Shown here: piece by piece, positions 9,008 to 18,599 of the stretch | Numbering within the stretch: the stretch's first letter is position 1 | Layout of the letters: every line of letters starts with the position of its first letter | NCBI GenBank assembly: GCA_044238145.1 | Contig: JBIIDT010000003.1 | Coordinates: 1 to 64,000 of the forward strand | Source: QWPN01 sp044238145 | GTDB taxonomy: Bacteria > Planctomycetota > Planctomycetia > Pirellulales > UBA1268 | Length of the DNA: 64,000 nucleotides | Reading direction: 5' to 3' | Translations under genes and position numbers: made by a program | The notes under the pieces: model-generated | What the model saw: only the letters and a program-made list of their open reading frames with translations | Database searches by the model: none | Told to the model about the DNA's origin: nothing

Positions 9008-9439
9008 TCACCTCCCGTGCCACAAGGAAAACAGTCCCAGCGGGTTCCAGCCGCCGTGCCGGCCGCCGCAGGCGGCACAGCCGCACGGATCGGGGCACAC
9101 CATCTGCACCTCGTACTTCGGCACCCGCTCGACCGTTTCCTGCTCCGTCTTGTAGAGCCGCTTCTTCACGTACGGCGCGCCGCACGGCGGCCGGCAGCGG
9201 CACTCCGGCTCCGGCGCGTGCCAGGAATCCCGTGCCCGGGCGCAGGCGTACTCGCACTTCATCGTGTATTCCGGCTTCTTGGTCTTCGCCTCATCCCACG
9301 TGGCCTTGCAGCGCGGCTGCAGGTCCGGACCGGTGCACGAGGTGCACGAGCCGTGCCGGCACTCCGCGGCCCAGGCCGTGACGCAGGCCGCGAGCACGGC
9401 CAGCGAGAGCCCGCCGACGGACGTGGTCACGCATCGCAT
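9008..9439 (-). CDS. cysteine-rich secreted protein
   Basis: This 143-residue protein has a signal peptide (about residues 1-24, ending AWA). The mature chain holds many cysteines, including CRHGSCTSC, CEYACARAR, CRCRPPCG and CPDPCGCAACGG. It also has charged stretches such as KKRLYKTEQETVERVPKYEV. The pattern resembles cysteine-rich exported proteins common in planctomycetes, which may be disulphide-linked wall or surface components; that role is inference from genus-level habit, not shown here. The gene follows the porin gene on the same strand with 23 bp between them, and precedes a second small secreted-protein gene by 4 bp, so a three-gene envelope operon is likely. The start at 9439 places the signal peptide at the N-terminus. 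Confidence 0.65.
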   Translation of the reverse strand: MRCVTTSVGGLSLAVLAACVTAWAAECRHGSCTSCTGPDLQPRCKATWDEAKTKKPEYTMKCEYACARARDSWHAPEPECRCRPPCGAPYVKKRLYKTEQETVERVPKYEVQMVCPDPCGCAACGGRHGGWNPLGLFSLWHGR

Positions 9440-9462
9440 GGATTGCCCCTTTCGAGAAACGG

Positions 9463-11046
9463 TCAGAAGTCGAACGCCAGCCGCATGCCGAATCCGTGAA
9501 TGCCGCCGCTGCCCTCGTAGCTGGTGCCGGGCGTGCCGTCCTTGTTCCACGGCGTGCTGGCGAAGTCGCGGTAGGTGAAGTCGTAGTTGAAGTAGACGCG
9601 GGCGTTGGGATTGAGCAGCCAGTTGAGCCCGAGCGTCATGCCATTGAGCACGCCCCCGTTCACCTCGCCGTCGCTCAGGCACAGGTAGTTGTACCGCACG
9701 CCCACCTGCCAGGCTCCCTCGCTGAGGCTGATCCGCCGGCCCGAACCGCCGCCGCGGACGACGTAGAAGTTGTTGTGCGGGACGGGACGATCGAAGCGGT
9801 ATTCGAGCCGCGAGTAGGTGCGGCTCTCCCCGGTGAGGAAGTAGAGCACCTCGGCGTAGCCCGCCTGGTAGTAGACGGTGCCCACGTTCGTGCCGGGCGG
9901 CGGCTGATAGCCGTTGGTGACGTACGGACCCGCATTCGTCGTGCGGGCGTTGTACAGCCAGGAGCCAAAGTACTCCGACTGGAACGACCAGGGGCCGTTG
10001 TTGCCCACGAACTCCAGGCCGATCATGTTCTGCCACGTGCCCTGGAGCAGGCCCGTGTCGGCATAGATCGAATTGAGCGGGCCCGGCGGGCCATTGCGGA
10101 TGCTGCCGCGGCTGCGGAAGCGGACGGCGTTGATCGGGTCGCCGATCGGCTGGCCGGTGACGTTGTCGTAGCTCGTGTACTGACGACGCGGCTCCATCGT
10201 CCGCCCCGAGAGGCCGAGGTGGATCAGCTTGCGACCCTCGTCCTCGAACACCGGCAGGTAGACGAGCCGGCCGACGGTCATGCTGCCGCCCGACGAGTTC
10301 GAGAAGCCGAAGGGGTTGGTCGTGTTCTTGAACTCGCCGATCTGCCAGGCGAAGTTCCCCTCTTCGTTGTTGTTGAACACCTGGATGCCCGGCAGGAAGC
10401 CGTTGTTGAACGGCCCCTCGAAGGCGTCCTGGGCGAACGACCGCTCCATGAAGTTGAGCCAGCGGCTGCTCGTCAGGTGCTCGTAGCCGAAGGGATCTTT
10501 TTGGTTGCCGACGCGGACGATGCCGAGGACAGGTATGTCCCGCAGCTGGAGCCACAGGTCGGTGACAGCCGTGAGCGGGCCCGAGTCCCGCTCCGTGGGG
10601 AAGACCGCGTTGTTGACGTTGACCTGGTTGACGAAGTCGTATTCGCAGGCCCAGTCGTAGAGTTCGTACATCCGGCCCTCGATCCGAAACCGGGCCCGCC
10701 GCAGGTCGACCGTGTCGGCGAGTTCGGGGTCGAGGCCGCCCTCGTTGGACGGCTGGTTCGGGCCCGCACCCGCCGAGAAGGCGACCGCATCCACCTGGGT
10801 GCGGCCGCCGATCTTGACGCGGAAGTCCTTGTGGGCCGACTCGGCCTGGAAGGCATCCTTCCAGGCGGTCTTGAAGGCCTTGTCGGTGCCGACCTCGTAC
10901 GGCTCCTCGGCCTTCGCGGCGGTCTTCGCGGCGCCCGCGTCGTCGTCGCCCGGCGCGGCGGCATGGGAGCGACCACCCGACGGCGATGCCAGCGCGGCCC
11001 CCAGGAGGAATGCCCCGGCGAGTCCGGTGCGGAGAATGGCATTCAT
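9463..11046 (-). CDS. phosphate-selective porin O/P family outer-membrane protein
   Basis: The 527-residue product has a signal peptide (about residues 1-30). A polar Ala/Lys/Glu linker follows, and then a long series of short amphipathic strands ending in Phe (last residues FGMRLAFDF), as expected for an outer-membrane beta-barrel. The blocks KIGGRTQVDAVAF, RRARFRIEGRMYELYDWACEYDF, PVLGIVRVGNQKDPFGYE and NFMERSFAQDAF match the OprO/OprP (phosphate-selective porin) family as it appears in planctomycetes. Family members form anion channels, but many planctomycete paralogues have no proven substrate, so 'phosphate-selective' is a family name. Two small secreted-protein genes lie immediately downstream on the same strand. 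The nearby btaAB genes make a phosphate link attractive but unproven. Confidence 0.85.
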   Translation of the reverse strand: MNAILRTGLAGAFLLGAALASPSGGRSHAAAPGDDDAGAAKTAAKAEEPYEVGTDKAFKTAWKDAFQAESAHKDFRVKIGGRTQVDAVAFSAGAGPNQPSNEGGLDPELADTVDLRRARFRIEGRMYELYDWACEYDFVNQVNVNNAVFPTERDSGPLTAVTDLWLQLRDIPVLGIVRVGNQKDPFGYEHLTSSRWLNFMERSFAQDAFEGPFNNGFLPGIQVFNNNEEGNFAWQIGEFKNTTNPFGFSNSSGGSMTVGRLVYLPVFEDEGRKLIHLGLSGRTMEPRRQYTSYDNVTGQPIGDPINAVRFRSRGSIRNGPPGPLNSIYADTGLLQGTWQNMIGLEFVGNNGPWSFQSEYFGSWLYNARTTNAGPYVTNGYQPPPGTNVGTVYYQAGYAEVLYFLTGESRTYSRLEYRFDRPVPHNNFYVVRGGGSGRRISLSEGAWQVGVRYNYLCLSDGEVNGGVLNGMTLGLNWLLNPNARVYFNYDFTYRDFASTPWNKDGTPGTSYEGSGGIHGFGMRLAFDF

Positions 11047-11220
11047 GGCGTCATGGAGCTGAAGTGCCCGCGTCGGAAAGAGGCCGCCAGGATTGCGCGA
11101 CCGCCACGACCGACATCATCGTCAAGGTTTGCCCGGTCGCTTGACGAGACGAGACTTTCAGCCACCACGCCCACCACCCCGGACCGCGCAGCCTGCGCAC
11201 CCTGCCGCGGCCGCCGATCG

Positions 11221-12912
<1,692 letters not shown>

Positions 12913-13019
12913 GGGCGGGGATCCTGGCGGCTGGCCGGCGGGCCGCGACGGGGCCGCCGATGGGTCGCAGGATAGTATGCTGCGGAGAGGTTGGAAAGCG
13001 GCGGCGGCGACGACTGGCG

Positions 13020-13640
13020 ATGCGACCCGAATTCGTCTACTTCGATCTCGGCAACGTGATCTTCTCGTTCGATCGCGGCCGCGCGTTCCGGCAGATGGCC
13101 GACGTATGCGGCGCCGACCCGGCCGCCATCGAGGCGGTCGTGATGGGGCAGGGCCTGCAGGAGGCGCTGGAACGCGGCGACTGCGACTGGGAGGGCTTCC
13201 ACGCGGAGTTCTCCCGGCGGACCAGCACGGCCTCCGACCCGGAGGCCCTCGCCCGGGCCGCCAGCGACATGTTCGCGCTGAAGGTCGAGACCCTGCCCGT
13301 GATCGCCGCCCTGGAGCGGATCGGCTGCCCGATCGGCATCCTCTCGAACACCTGTGGCGTCCACTGGCGGCAGCTGCTCGAGGGCCGCTTCGCGATCCTG
13401 CCAGGCAGGTTCCGGCCGATCGTGCTCAGCCACGAGGTGCGGGCCGCGAAGCCGGCGGCCGACATCTTTGCCGTGGCCGCGCGGCGGGCGGACGTCCCAC
13501 CGGAACGGATCTTCTTCTGCGACGACACGCCGGGGCACGTGGCAGCGGCGCGGGCGGCGGGCTGGGACGCCGAGGTGTTCGTCTCAGCCGCCGGCCTCGC
13601 CGACGCCCTCGCCCGGCGCGGCCTCAACCTCGGCCTGTGA
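13020..13640 (+). CDS. HAD superfamily (subclass IA) hydrolase
   Basis: The 206-residue protein shows the four HAD motifs: motif I as DLGNVIFSFD, with the usual second Asp of DxDxT replaced by Asn (as in some YihX/HAD-IA members), motif II SNT in GILSNTCG, motif III Lys in RAAKPAADIF, and motif IV DDTPGHVAAARAAGW. Family members of this length are soluble phosphatases acting on small sugar or nucleotide phosphates; YihX of E. coli is the closest type I recognise. The substrate is unknown. The ATG at 13020 is chosen because similarity begins at MRPEFVYFDLG. Its last 57 bp overlap, on the opposite strand, the 3' end of the glutaredoxin-like gene. Confidence 0.8.
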   Translation: MRPEFVYFDLGNVIFSFDRGRAFRQMADVCGADPAAIEAVVMGQGLQEALERGDCDWEGFHAEFSRRTSTASDPEALARAASDMFALKVETLPVIAALERIGCPIGILSNTCGVHWRQLLEGRFAILPGRFRPIVLSHEVRAAKPAADIFAVAARRADVPPERIFFCDDTPGHVAAARAAGWDAEVFVSAAGLADALARRGLNLGL

Positions 13641-13853
13641 CCGCAGGGCGGCGACGCGGGCCACGTCGAAGCGGCCTTCCATGAGCACCCGACCGGCGGC
13701 TTCGAGCACCGGCACGCGCAGGCCGTAGCGGGCGGCGGCCGCGCGATCCGTGTCGACGTCGACGCATTCGACGGACACGCCGGCGCAGGCGAGCAGATCC
13801 TCGGCCGCCTCGCAGAGATGGCAGCCGCGGCGGGTATAGAGCAGGAACTTCAC
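13584..13853 (-). CDS. glutaredoxin-like (DUF836) thioredoxin-fold protein
   Basis: This 89-residue protein begins MKFLLYTRRGCHLCEAAEDLL, the classic beta strand plus CxxC turn (Cys 11 and Cys 14) of the DUF836/glutaredoxin-like family. It continues with VSVECVDVDTD and a cis-proline loop YGLRVPVLE, so the thioredoxin fold is complete. Such proteins probably act as thiol-disulphide reductants in the cytoplasm, but their partners are unknown. The gene is convergent with the HAD hydrolase and overlaps its coding end by 57 bp, so the last 19 codons of each are antisense to one another. Its start lies 38 bp from the divergent Ser/Thr kinase start, so the two promoters must overlap. Confidence 0.8.
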   Translation of the reverse strand: MKFLLYTRRGCHLCEAAEDLLACAGVSVECVDVDTDRAAAARYGLRVPVLEAAGRVLMEGRFDVARVAALRSQAEVEAAPGEGVGEAGG

Positions 13854-13891
13854 GGGTCGGATATCATGGAGTTTCGGGGTATTTTCGCACC

Positions 13892-15388
13892 ATGGCCGAC
13901 ACCGTCCAGACGATCGACGATTTCCTGCGCGTGGTCCGCAAGAGCGGGCTCGTCGAGGAGCCGCGCCTGGCGGCCGCGGTCGCCGCCTGGGCCGACCCCT
14001 CGCTCCCCCTGCCCGAGGAACTCGTCCGGGCCGTGATCGACGCCGGCCTGCTCACCGACTGGCAGGTGGATCAACTCCGGAAAGGCCGTCACAAGGGGTT
14101 CGTGCTGGGCAAGTACCGGCTGCTGCGGCTGCTGGGGACGGGAGGCATGAGCAGCGTCTACCTCGCCGAGCACACCACCCTCCAGGGCCTCGTGGCGATC
14201 AAGGTCCTGCCCGTGAAGCGGGTTGACCAGACGTCCTACCTCGCCCGCTTCGAGCGGGAGGCCCGCGAGGCCTTCCGCCTGAACCACCCCAACATCGTCC
14301 GGCCCATCGACCTCGACACCTCCGGGACGATCCACTTTATCGCCATGGAGTACGTCGAAGGCGTCGACCTGGCCGTGAAGGTCAAGCATGACGGCCCACT
14401 CGGCGTGCGGGAGGCCGCCGACTTCATCCGCCAGGCGGCGCTCGGCCTGCACCGGGCCCATGAGGCGGGGCTCGTGCATCGCGACATCAAGCCGGCGAAC
14501 CTGATGCTCGACCGGCACGGCACCGTGAAGATCCTCGACTTCGGTCTCGCCCTGGCCCGGGCGACCGAGGAGGAGGATGCCTCCCTCACGAAGACCCACG
14601 ACGAGAAGGTGCTGGGCACGGCCGACTACCTGGCGCCCGAGCAGGCCCGCGACAGCCACGTCGCGGATCGCCGCTCCGACATCTACGCCCTCGGATGCAC
14701 GCTCTATTACCTGCTGACGGGCCGAGCCCCGTTCGCCAAGGGATCGATCGCCGAACGAATCCAGGCGCACATGAAACGGCCGCCGCCGAACCTGCTCGAG
14801 GAGCGGGGCGACGTTCCACCCGCGATCGCGGAACTCTACTTCCGCATGCTCGAGAAGCACCCGGACGCCCGGCCCCAGACCGCGCAGGAGATCGCCGACG
14901 CGCTCGGCACGTGGTTGGCCGCCACCGCCACGACCGACGCCGGAGCGCGCCCGCGGCCCGAGCCGCCGCGCCGGCTGCCACCGCGGCGCAGTCCCCGGCC
15001 GGCTGCCGACCCTGGCTCGTCGAACGTCCACTACGCCCCCCCCGTGCGACCGGGCAGCAGCGTGAGCGGCAGCCCCGGGCCCCGCGGCCCCGGCGGCGGG
15101 GCCGCGGCCGACTCCGGCCCCTTCGCCTTCGGCCCCGGCGCCCGGCCGACGACGGCCACGGCGACGCCACCGGCCCGGCCGGCCGCGGCCCCGGCGACCG
15201 GCGACGCGGCCTTCCGGTTCGACCAGGGCCCGGTCCCGACCACGACCACGAAGGCCGATGGTCAGCCGGTGAAAAAAACCGTGCGCAAGCCGCTCCTGAT
15301 CGCGGGCCTGCCGCTCGGCTTCTGGCTCGTGGCCCTCGTCGGCGTGGTCGCCGCGATCGGGCTGGCGATCAAGGTCTTCAACCGGTGA
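13892..15388 (+). CDS. membrane-anchored serine/threonine protein kinase
   Basis: The 498-residue protein has an N-terminal helical segment (about residues 1-65, with LTDWQVDQLRKG) seen in planctomycete kinases. A complete Hanks-type kinase domain follows (about 75-350). It has the Gly loop GTGGMSSVY, Lys 104 in VAIKVLP, HRDIKPANLML with catalytic Asp 198, DFG at 216-218, an LGTADYLAPEQ activation segment and YALGCTLYYLLTG. A proline/alanine-rich linker (about 365-470) leads to one C-terminal transmembrane helix (about 474-493), so the kinase should face the cytoplasm with almost nothing outside. There is no extracellular sensor domain, so signal input must come through the linker, the membrane or partners. 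It starts 38 bp from the divergent glutaredoxin-like gene. Targets are unknown. Confidence 0.92.
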   Translation: MADTVQTIDDFLRVVRKSGLVEEPRLAAAVAAWADPSLPLPEELVRAVIDAGLLTDWQVDQLRKGRHKGFVLGKYRLLRLLGTGGMSSVYLAEHTTLQGLVAIKVLPVKRVDQTSYLARFEREAREAFRLNHPNIVRPIDLDTSGTIHFIAMEYVEGVDLAVKVKHDGPLGVREAADFIRQAALGLHRAHEAGLVHRDIKPANLMLDRHGTVKILDFGLALARATEEEDASLTKTHDEKVLGTADYLAPEQARDSHVADRRSDIYALGCTLYYLLTGRAPFAKGSIAERIQAHMKRPPPNLLEERGDVPPAIAELYFRMLEKHPDARPQTAQEIADALGTWLAATATTDAGARPRPEPPRRLPPRRSPRPAADPGSSNVHYAPPVRPGSSVSGSPGPRGPGGGAAADSGPFAFGPGARPTTATATPPARPAAAPATGDAAFRFDQGPVPTTTTKADGQPVKKTVRKPLLIAGLPLGFWLVALVGVVAAIGLAIKVFNR

Positions 15389-15398
15389 CGGCGGACGT

Positions 15399-16172
15399 TC
15401 ACGACGCCCGCGGCCCGATCCGCCACGGCCCCTCGGCCAGGGCATCGATGCCGGAGCGGTGCGTGAGGTCGTAGTCGAGCGGCGTGAGCGTGACGGCGCC
15501 GGCCGCGAGCGCCGTGACGTCCGATTCGCGGGGCGACGGGGGCGGCGGCGGCTCGTTCGTCGCCCAGTAGTAGGATCGGCCGCGCGGGTCGAGCCGCCGC
15601 TCGAAGGCCTCGCCATAGCGGACCACGCTCATGGGCACGACGCGGAGCTCAGGGGTTCCGCGCAGGGCCCGTGTCGGGATGTTGAGGTTGAACAGGCTGC
15701 CCGGCGCCGGGCCGCGGGCGAGGAGGGCGTCGATCACGTCGATCGCGATCTCGGCCGCCCGGGCGTAGTCGGCGTGCTCGTCCCACTCGAGCGACACCGC
15801 GATGCTCGTGATCCCGAAGAACGCTCCTTCGATCGCCGCGGCCACGGTGCCCGAGTAGAGGACGTTGATGCCGGCGTTGAGCCCGCTGTTGATGCCGCTG
15901 ACGACGAGGTCGGGCCGCCGCGGGCAGAACTGCGAGATCCCGAGCTTGACCGCGTCCGCGGGACTGCCGTCGACGGCCCAGCCGCGGCGGCGGTCGCCGT
16001 CGAAGATCTCCTTGGCCGTGAGCGGCGTGAGGAAGGTGATGGCGTGCCCGACGCCGCTCTGCTCGGTCGCGGGCGCCACGACGCTCACGTCACCCAGCCG
16101 CTGCAAGGCCCGGCCCATCGCGGCCAATCCGGGGGCGAAGATGCCGTCATCGTTGGTGAGCAGGATCTGCAT
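15399..16172 (-). CDS. surE: 5'/3'-nucleotidase SurE
   Basis: The 257-residue protein opens with MQILLTNDDGIFAPGL, the SurE signature with the metal-binding Asp pair. It continues with VVAPATEQSGVGHAIT, the SGINSGLNAGINVLYSGTVAAAIEG block, and TPLDYDLTHRSGIDAL near the end. SurE dephosphorylates nucleoside 5'- and 3'-monophosphates and short polyphosphate. I chose the ATG at 16172 over an in-frame GTG at 16181 because similarity begins there. A TATAGT hexamer on the minus strand (16182-16187) is only about 9 bp upstream of this ATG, so the transcript may be almost leaderless. It is divergent to guaA and convergent to the kinase gene, with 10 bp between the stops. Confidence 0.93.
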   Translation of the reverse strand: MQILLTNDDGIFAPGLAAMGRALQRLGDVSVVAPATEQSGVGHAITFLTPLTAKEIFDGDRRRGWAVDGSPADAVKLGISQFCPRRPDLVVSGINSGLNAGINVLYSGTVAAAIEGAFFGITSIAVSLEWDEHADYARAAEIAIDVIDALLARGPAPGSLFNLNIPTRALRGTPELRVVPMSVVRYGEAFERRLDPRGRSYYWATNEPPPPPSPRESDVTALAAGAVTLTPLDYDLTHRSGIDALAEGPWRIGPRAS

Positions 16173-16181
16173 GCGGGCCAC

Positions 16182-16213
16182 ACTATAGCAACCGCCCGCA
16201 CGGGCCCTATACT
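16182..16213. promoter_or_regulatory. back-to-back -10 elements for surE (-) and guaA (+)
   Basis: The 77-bp space between the surE and guaA start codons holds TATAGT on the minus strand (16187 to 16182) and TATACT on the plus strand (16208-16213). The first would start surE transcription almost at its ATG; the second gives guaA a leader of about 30 nt. Neither has a good -35 hexamer at the usual distance, so this is a tentative reading. Confidence 0.35.
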
Positions 16214-16249
16214 GGCGGGCTTTTCCGAGTCCCCCGGCGCCGCCACCCC

Positions 16250-17839
16250 ATGCCCGCCACGACCGCCCCCCAGCCGGCCGCCGCCGCTTCCCGCCCGCAG
16301 CAGGCCGAACGGATCGTCGTCCTCGACTTCGGGTCGCAGTACGCCCAGCTCATCGCCCGCCGGGTCCGCGAGCAGCACGTCTACTGCGAGATCGTGCGGC
16401 ACGACATCGCCGCGTCGCGGCTTCGCGAGCTGGCGCCCCGCGGCATCATCCTGTCGGGCGGACCGTCGAGCGTCTACGAGGAGTCCGCACCCCGCTGCGA
16501 CCCCGAACTGTTCCGCCTCGGGATCCCCGTGCTCGGCATCTGCTACGGCATGCAGCTGGCCTGCGACGCCCTGGGCGGCCGCGTCGGCCGGGCCGCAGCC
16601 CGCGAGTACGGCCGGTCTGCCTGCGAGATCACCGCGCCCGACCCGCTGTTCGCGGGCGTGCCGGCCCACACGGAAGTGTGGATGAGCCACGGCGACCAGG
16701 TGGACGGTGTGGCCGCCGACTTCCTGCCCCTGGCCCGCACTGCAACTTGCCCGCTGGCCGCCGTGCGGCACCGCACGCTGCCCGTATACGGCCTGCAGTT
16801 CCACCCCGAGGTCACCCACACGCCCGCCGGCGGGCGGATGCTCGCCAACTTCCTGCGGTCCGCCTGCGGCTGCTCCGGCACCTGGCGACTCGAGGACTTC
16901 GCGGCCGCCACGATCGCCGACCTGCGGGCGCGGGTGGGCGGCGACCGCGTGATCTGCGGCCTGTCGGGGGGCGTCGACTCGGCGGTCGTCGCCGCGCTGC
17001 TCTCGAGGGCGATCGGCGACCAGCTCTCCTGCATCCTCGTCGACAACGGCCTGCTGCGCAAGAACGAGGCGGCCGCGGTGATCGAGGAGTTCACGGAGCA
17101 CTTCCGGACCGACCTGCACGTCGTGCCGGCGGAGGGGCGATTTCTCGAGGCCCTGGCCGGCGTCACGGAGCCCCAGGAGAAGCGGCGCCGGATCGGCCGG
17201 ACGTTCGTGGACTGCTTCGCCGACGAGGCGGCGAAGATCCGCGGGGCCCGCTTCCTGGCGCAGGGCACGCTCTACCCCGACGTCATCGAGAGCGGGGCGG
17301 CGCCCGACGGCCCCGCGGCGACGATCAAGCTCCACCACAACGTCGGTGGCCTGCCCGAGGACCTCCAGTTCGAACTCATCGAGCCGCTCCGCGACCTGTT
17401 CAAGGACGAGGTCCGCCAACTCGGGCTGCAACTCGGGCTGCCCGAACGGATCGTGTGGCGGCACCCGTTCCCCGGTCCCGGCCTGGCGGTGCGGTGCCTC
17501 GGGGAGGTGACGAAGCCGCGGCTCGACACGCTGCGCGAGGCCGACGCGATCGTGCTCGAGGAGCTGGAGCGGGCCGGGCTGATGCGCAAGGTGTCGCAGG
17601 CCTTCGCCGTCCTCCTGCCGGTCCAGAGCGTGGGGGTGATGGGCGACGCGCGGACCTACGACGATGTCCTCGCCGTCCGAGCCGTCGAGACCGAGGATTT
17701 CATGACCGCGGACTGGAGCCACCTGCCGTACGAGGTGCTGGCCCGGATGTCGACCCGCATCATCAACGAGGTCCGCGGGATCAATCGGGTCGTGTACGAC
17801 GTGTCCTCGAAGCCGCCGGCCACGATCGAGTGGGAATGA
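16250..17839 (+). CDS. guaA: GMP synthase (glutamine-hydrolysing)
   Basis: GuaA aminates XMP to GMP using glutamine and ATP. The 529-residue protein has a class I glutamine amidotransferase domain: VVLDFGSQYAQLIARR, the nucleophile Cys in GICYGMQ, and the catalytic His in LQFHPEVTHT. The ATP pyrophosphatase P-loop GLSGGVDSAVVA follows. The C-terminal XMP-binding and dimerisation domain (HHNVGGLPE; FPGPGLAVR; MTADW) ends with the typical PPATIEWE. The N-terminus carries about 20 Ala/Pro-rich residues before the domain. It is divergent to surE. guaB lies about 13 kb away, so the two guanine genes are unlinked here. A strong hairpin lies 31 bp after the stop. Confidence 0.97.
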   Translation: MPATTAPQPAAAASRPQQAERIVVLDFGSQYAQLIARRVREQHVYCEIVRHDIAASRLRELAPRGIILSGGPSSVYEESAPRCDPELFRLGIPVLGICYGMQLACDALGGRVGRAAAREYGRSACEITAPDPLFAGVPAHTEVWMSHGDQVDGVAADFLPLARTATCPLAAVRHRTLPVYGLQFHPEVTHTPAGGRMLANFLRSACGCSGTWRLEDFAAATIADLRARVGGDRVICGLSGGVDSAVVAALLSRAIGDQLSCILVDNGLLRKNEAAAVIEEFTEHFRTDLHVVPAEGRFLEALAGVTEPQEKRRRIGRTFVDCFADEAAKIRGARFLAQGTLYPDVIESGAAPDGPAATIKLHHNVGGLPEDLQFELIEPLRDLFKDEVRQLGLQLGLPERIVWRHPFPGPGLAVRCLGEVTKPRLDTLREADAIVLEELERAGLMRKVSQAFAVLLPVQSVGVMGDARTYDDVLAVRAVETEDFMTADWSHLPYEVLARMSTRIINEVRGINRVVYDVSSKPPATIEWE

Positions 17840-17870
17840 CGGCCGTACGGCCCGGGGTACAATGGGTCGG

Positions 17871-17900
17871 CGGTGGGTGGCGAACGTCCGCCGCCCACCG
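17871..17900. other. strong hairpin between guaA and the response-regulator gene, with a GGCGAACGTCCGCC core
   Basis: Arms CGGTGGGTGGCG (17871-17882) and CGCCGCCCACCG (17889-17900) form a 12-bp stem with one G-T pair and a 6-nt AACGTC loop. It lies 31 bp after the guaA stop and 27 bp before the response-regulator ATG, with no T-run after it. It could act as a Rho-assisted terminator, a leader structure, or an operator of the regulator. Its 14-bp core recurs, reverse-complemented, at 28603-28616. Confidence 0.5.
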
Positions 17901-17927
17901 CGGCTCCCGACCACCCGAGGCGTTCCC

Positions 17928-18599
17928 ATGCACGTCGCGATCATCGAGGACGATCCGGTCGTCGCCCGGGCCGTCGGCACGGCGATCCGCGAGGCCGGCC
18001 ACGAGTGCACCTGGGTACCCGACGGCGAGACCGCCATCAGCGACCAGACGCTCGCGGTCAACGATCTCGTCATCCTCGACCTGATGCTGCCCGGCGCGGC
18101 GGGACTCCAGGTGCTGGAGGCCGCGCGGGCGGCCGGCGTCCGCACGCCCGTGATCGTGCTCACCGCCCTGGGGACGGTGCCGGACAAGCTCCGCGGCTTC
18201 GAGGCGGGCGCGGACGACTACCTCGTCAAGCCGTTCGCGATGGACGAGCTGCTGGCCCGCATCGACGCCATCCATCGCCGGAGCGGCCACAGACCCGCCC
18301 CCGAGATGGAGGTGGGGCCGTTGCACCTCGGGCTGGCCACGAAGCGGGTCACGGTCGCCGGCCGCAGCATCGACCTGACGCCCACCGAGTTCAGCATCCT
18401 CGAGCTGCTGATGCGGTTCAACGGCCAGGTGGTGACGCGGAAGATGCTCTGCGAGCACGTCTGGGGCTTCGACTGGGAAGGGCCCACGAACGTGATCGAG
18501 GTGCACATCAACCGCCTGCGGGGCAAGCTCGACCGGGGCCGGGACGAGTCGTTCATCCGCACGATCCGGGGACGCGGCTATGCGTTGGCGGTGGCCTGA
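17928..18599 (+). CDS. OmpR-family response regulator
   Basis: The 223-residue protein has an N-terminal receiver domain (IIEDDP acid pair, phosphorylatable Asp 51 in VILDLMLP, Lys of VKPF) and a C-terminal winged-helix DNA-binding domain (about residues 125-222) with LTPTEFSILELL and the recognition segment NVIEVHINRLRGKLD. It would bind DNA as a dimer when phosphorylated. The ATG at 17928 begins at conserved sequence. The cognate histidine kinase gene overlaps its last 20 bp, so the pair is translationally coupled. The kinase gene is followed after 15 bp by hpnG, so this operon may link an envelope signal to hopanoid chemistry. That is an inference from order only. Confidence 0.92.
   Translation: MHVAIIEDDPVVARAVGTAIREAGHECTWVPDGETAISDQTLAVNDLVILDLMLPGAAGLQVLEAARAAGVRTPVIVLTALGTVPDKLRGFEAGADDYLVKPFAMDELLARIDAIHRRSGHRPAPEMEVGPLHLGLATKRVTVAGRSIDLTPTEFSILELLMRFNGQVVTRKMLCEHVWGFDWEGPTNVIEVHINRLRGKLDRGRDESFIRTIRGRGYALAVA

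Noticed and set aside
16173..16181. Upstream GTG start for surE
   Set aside because: It adds only three residues and the SurE family begins at the ATG at 16172.
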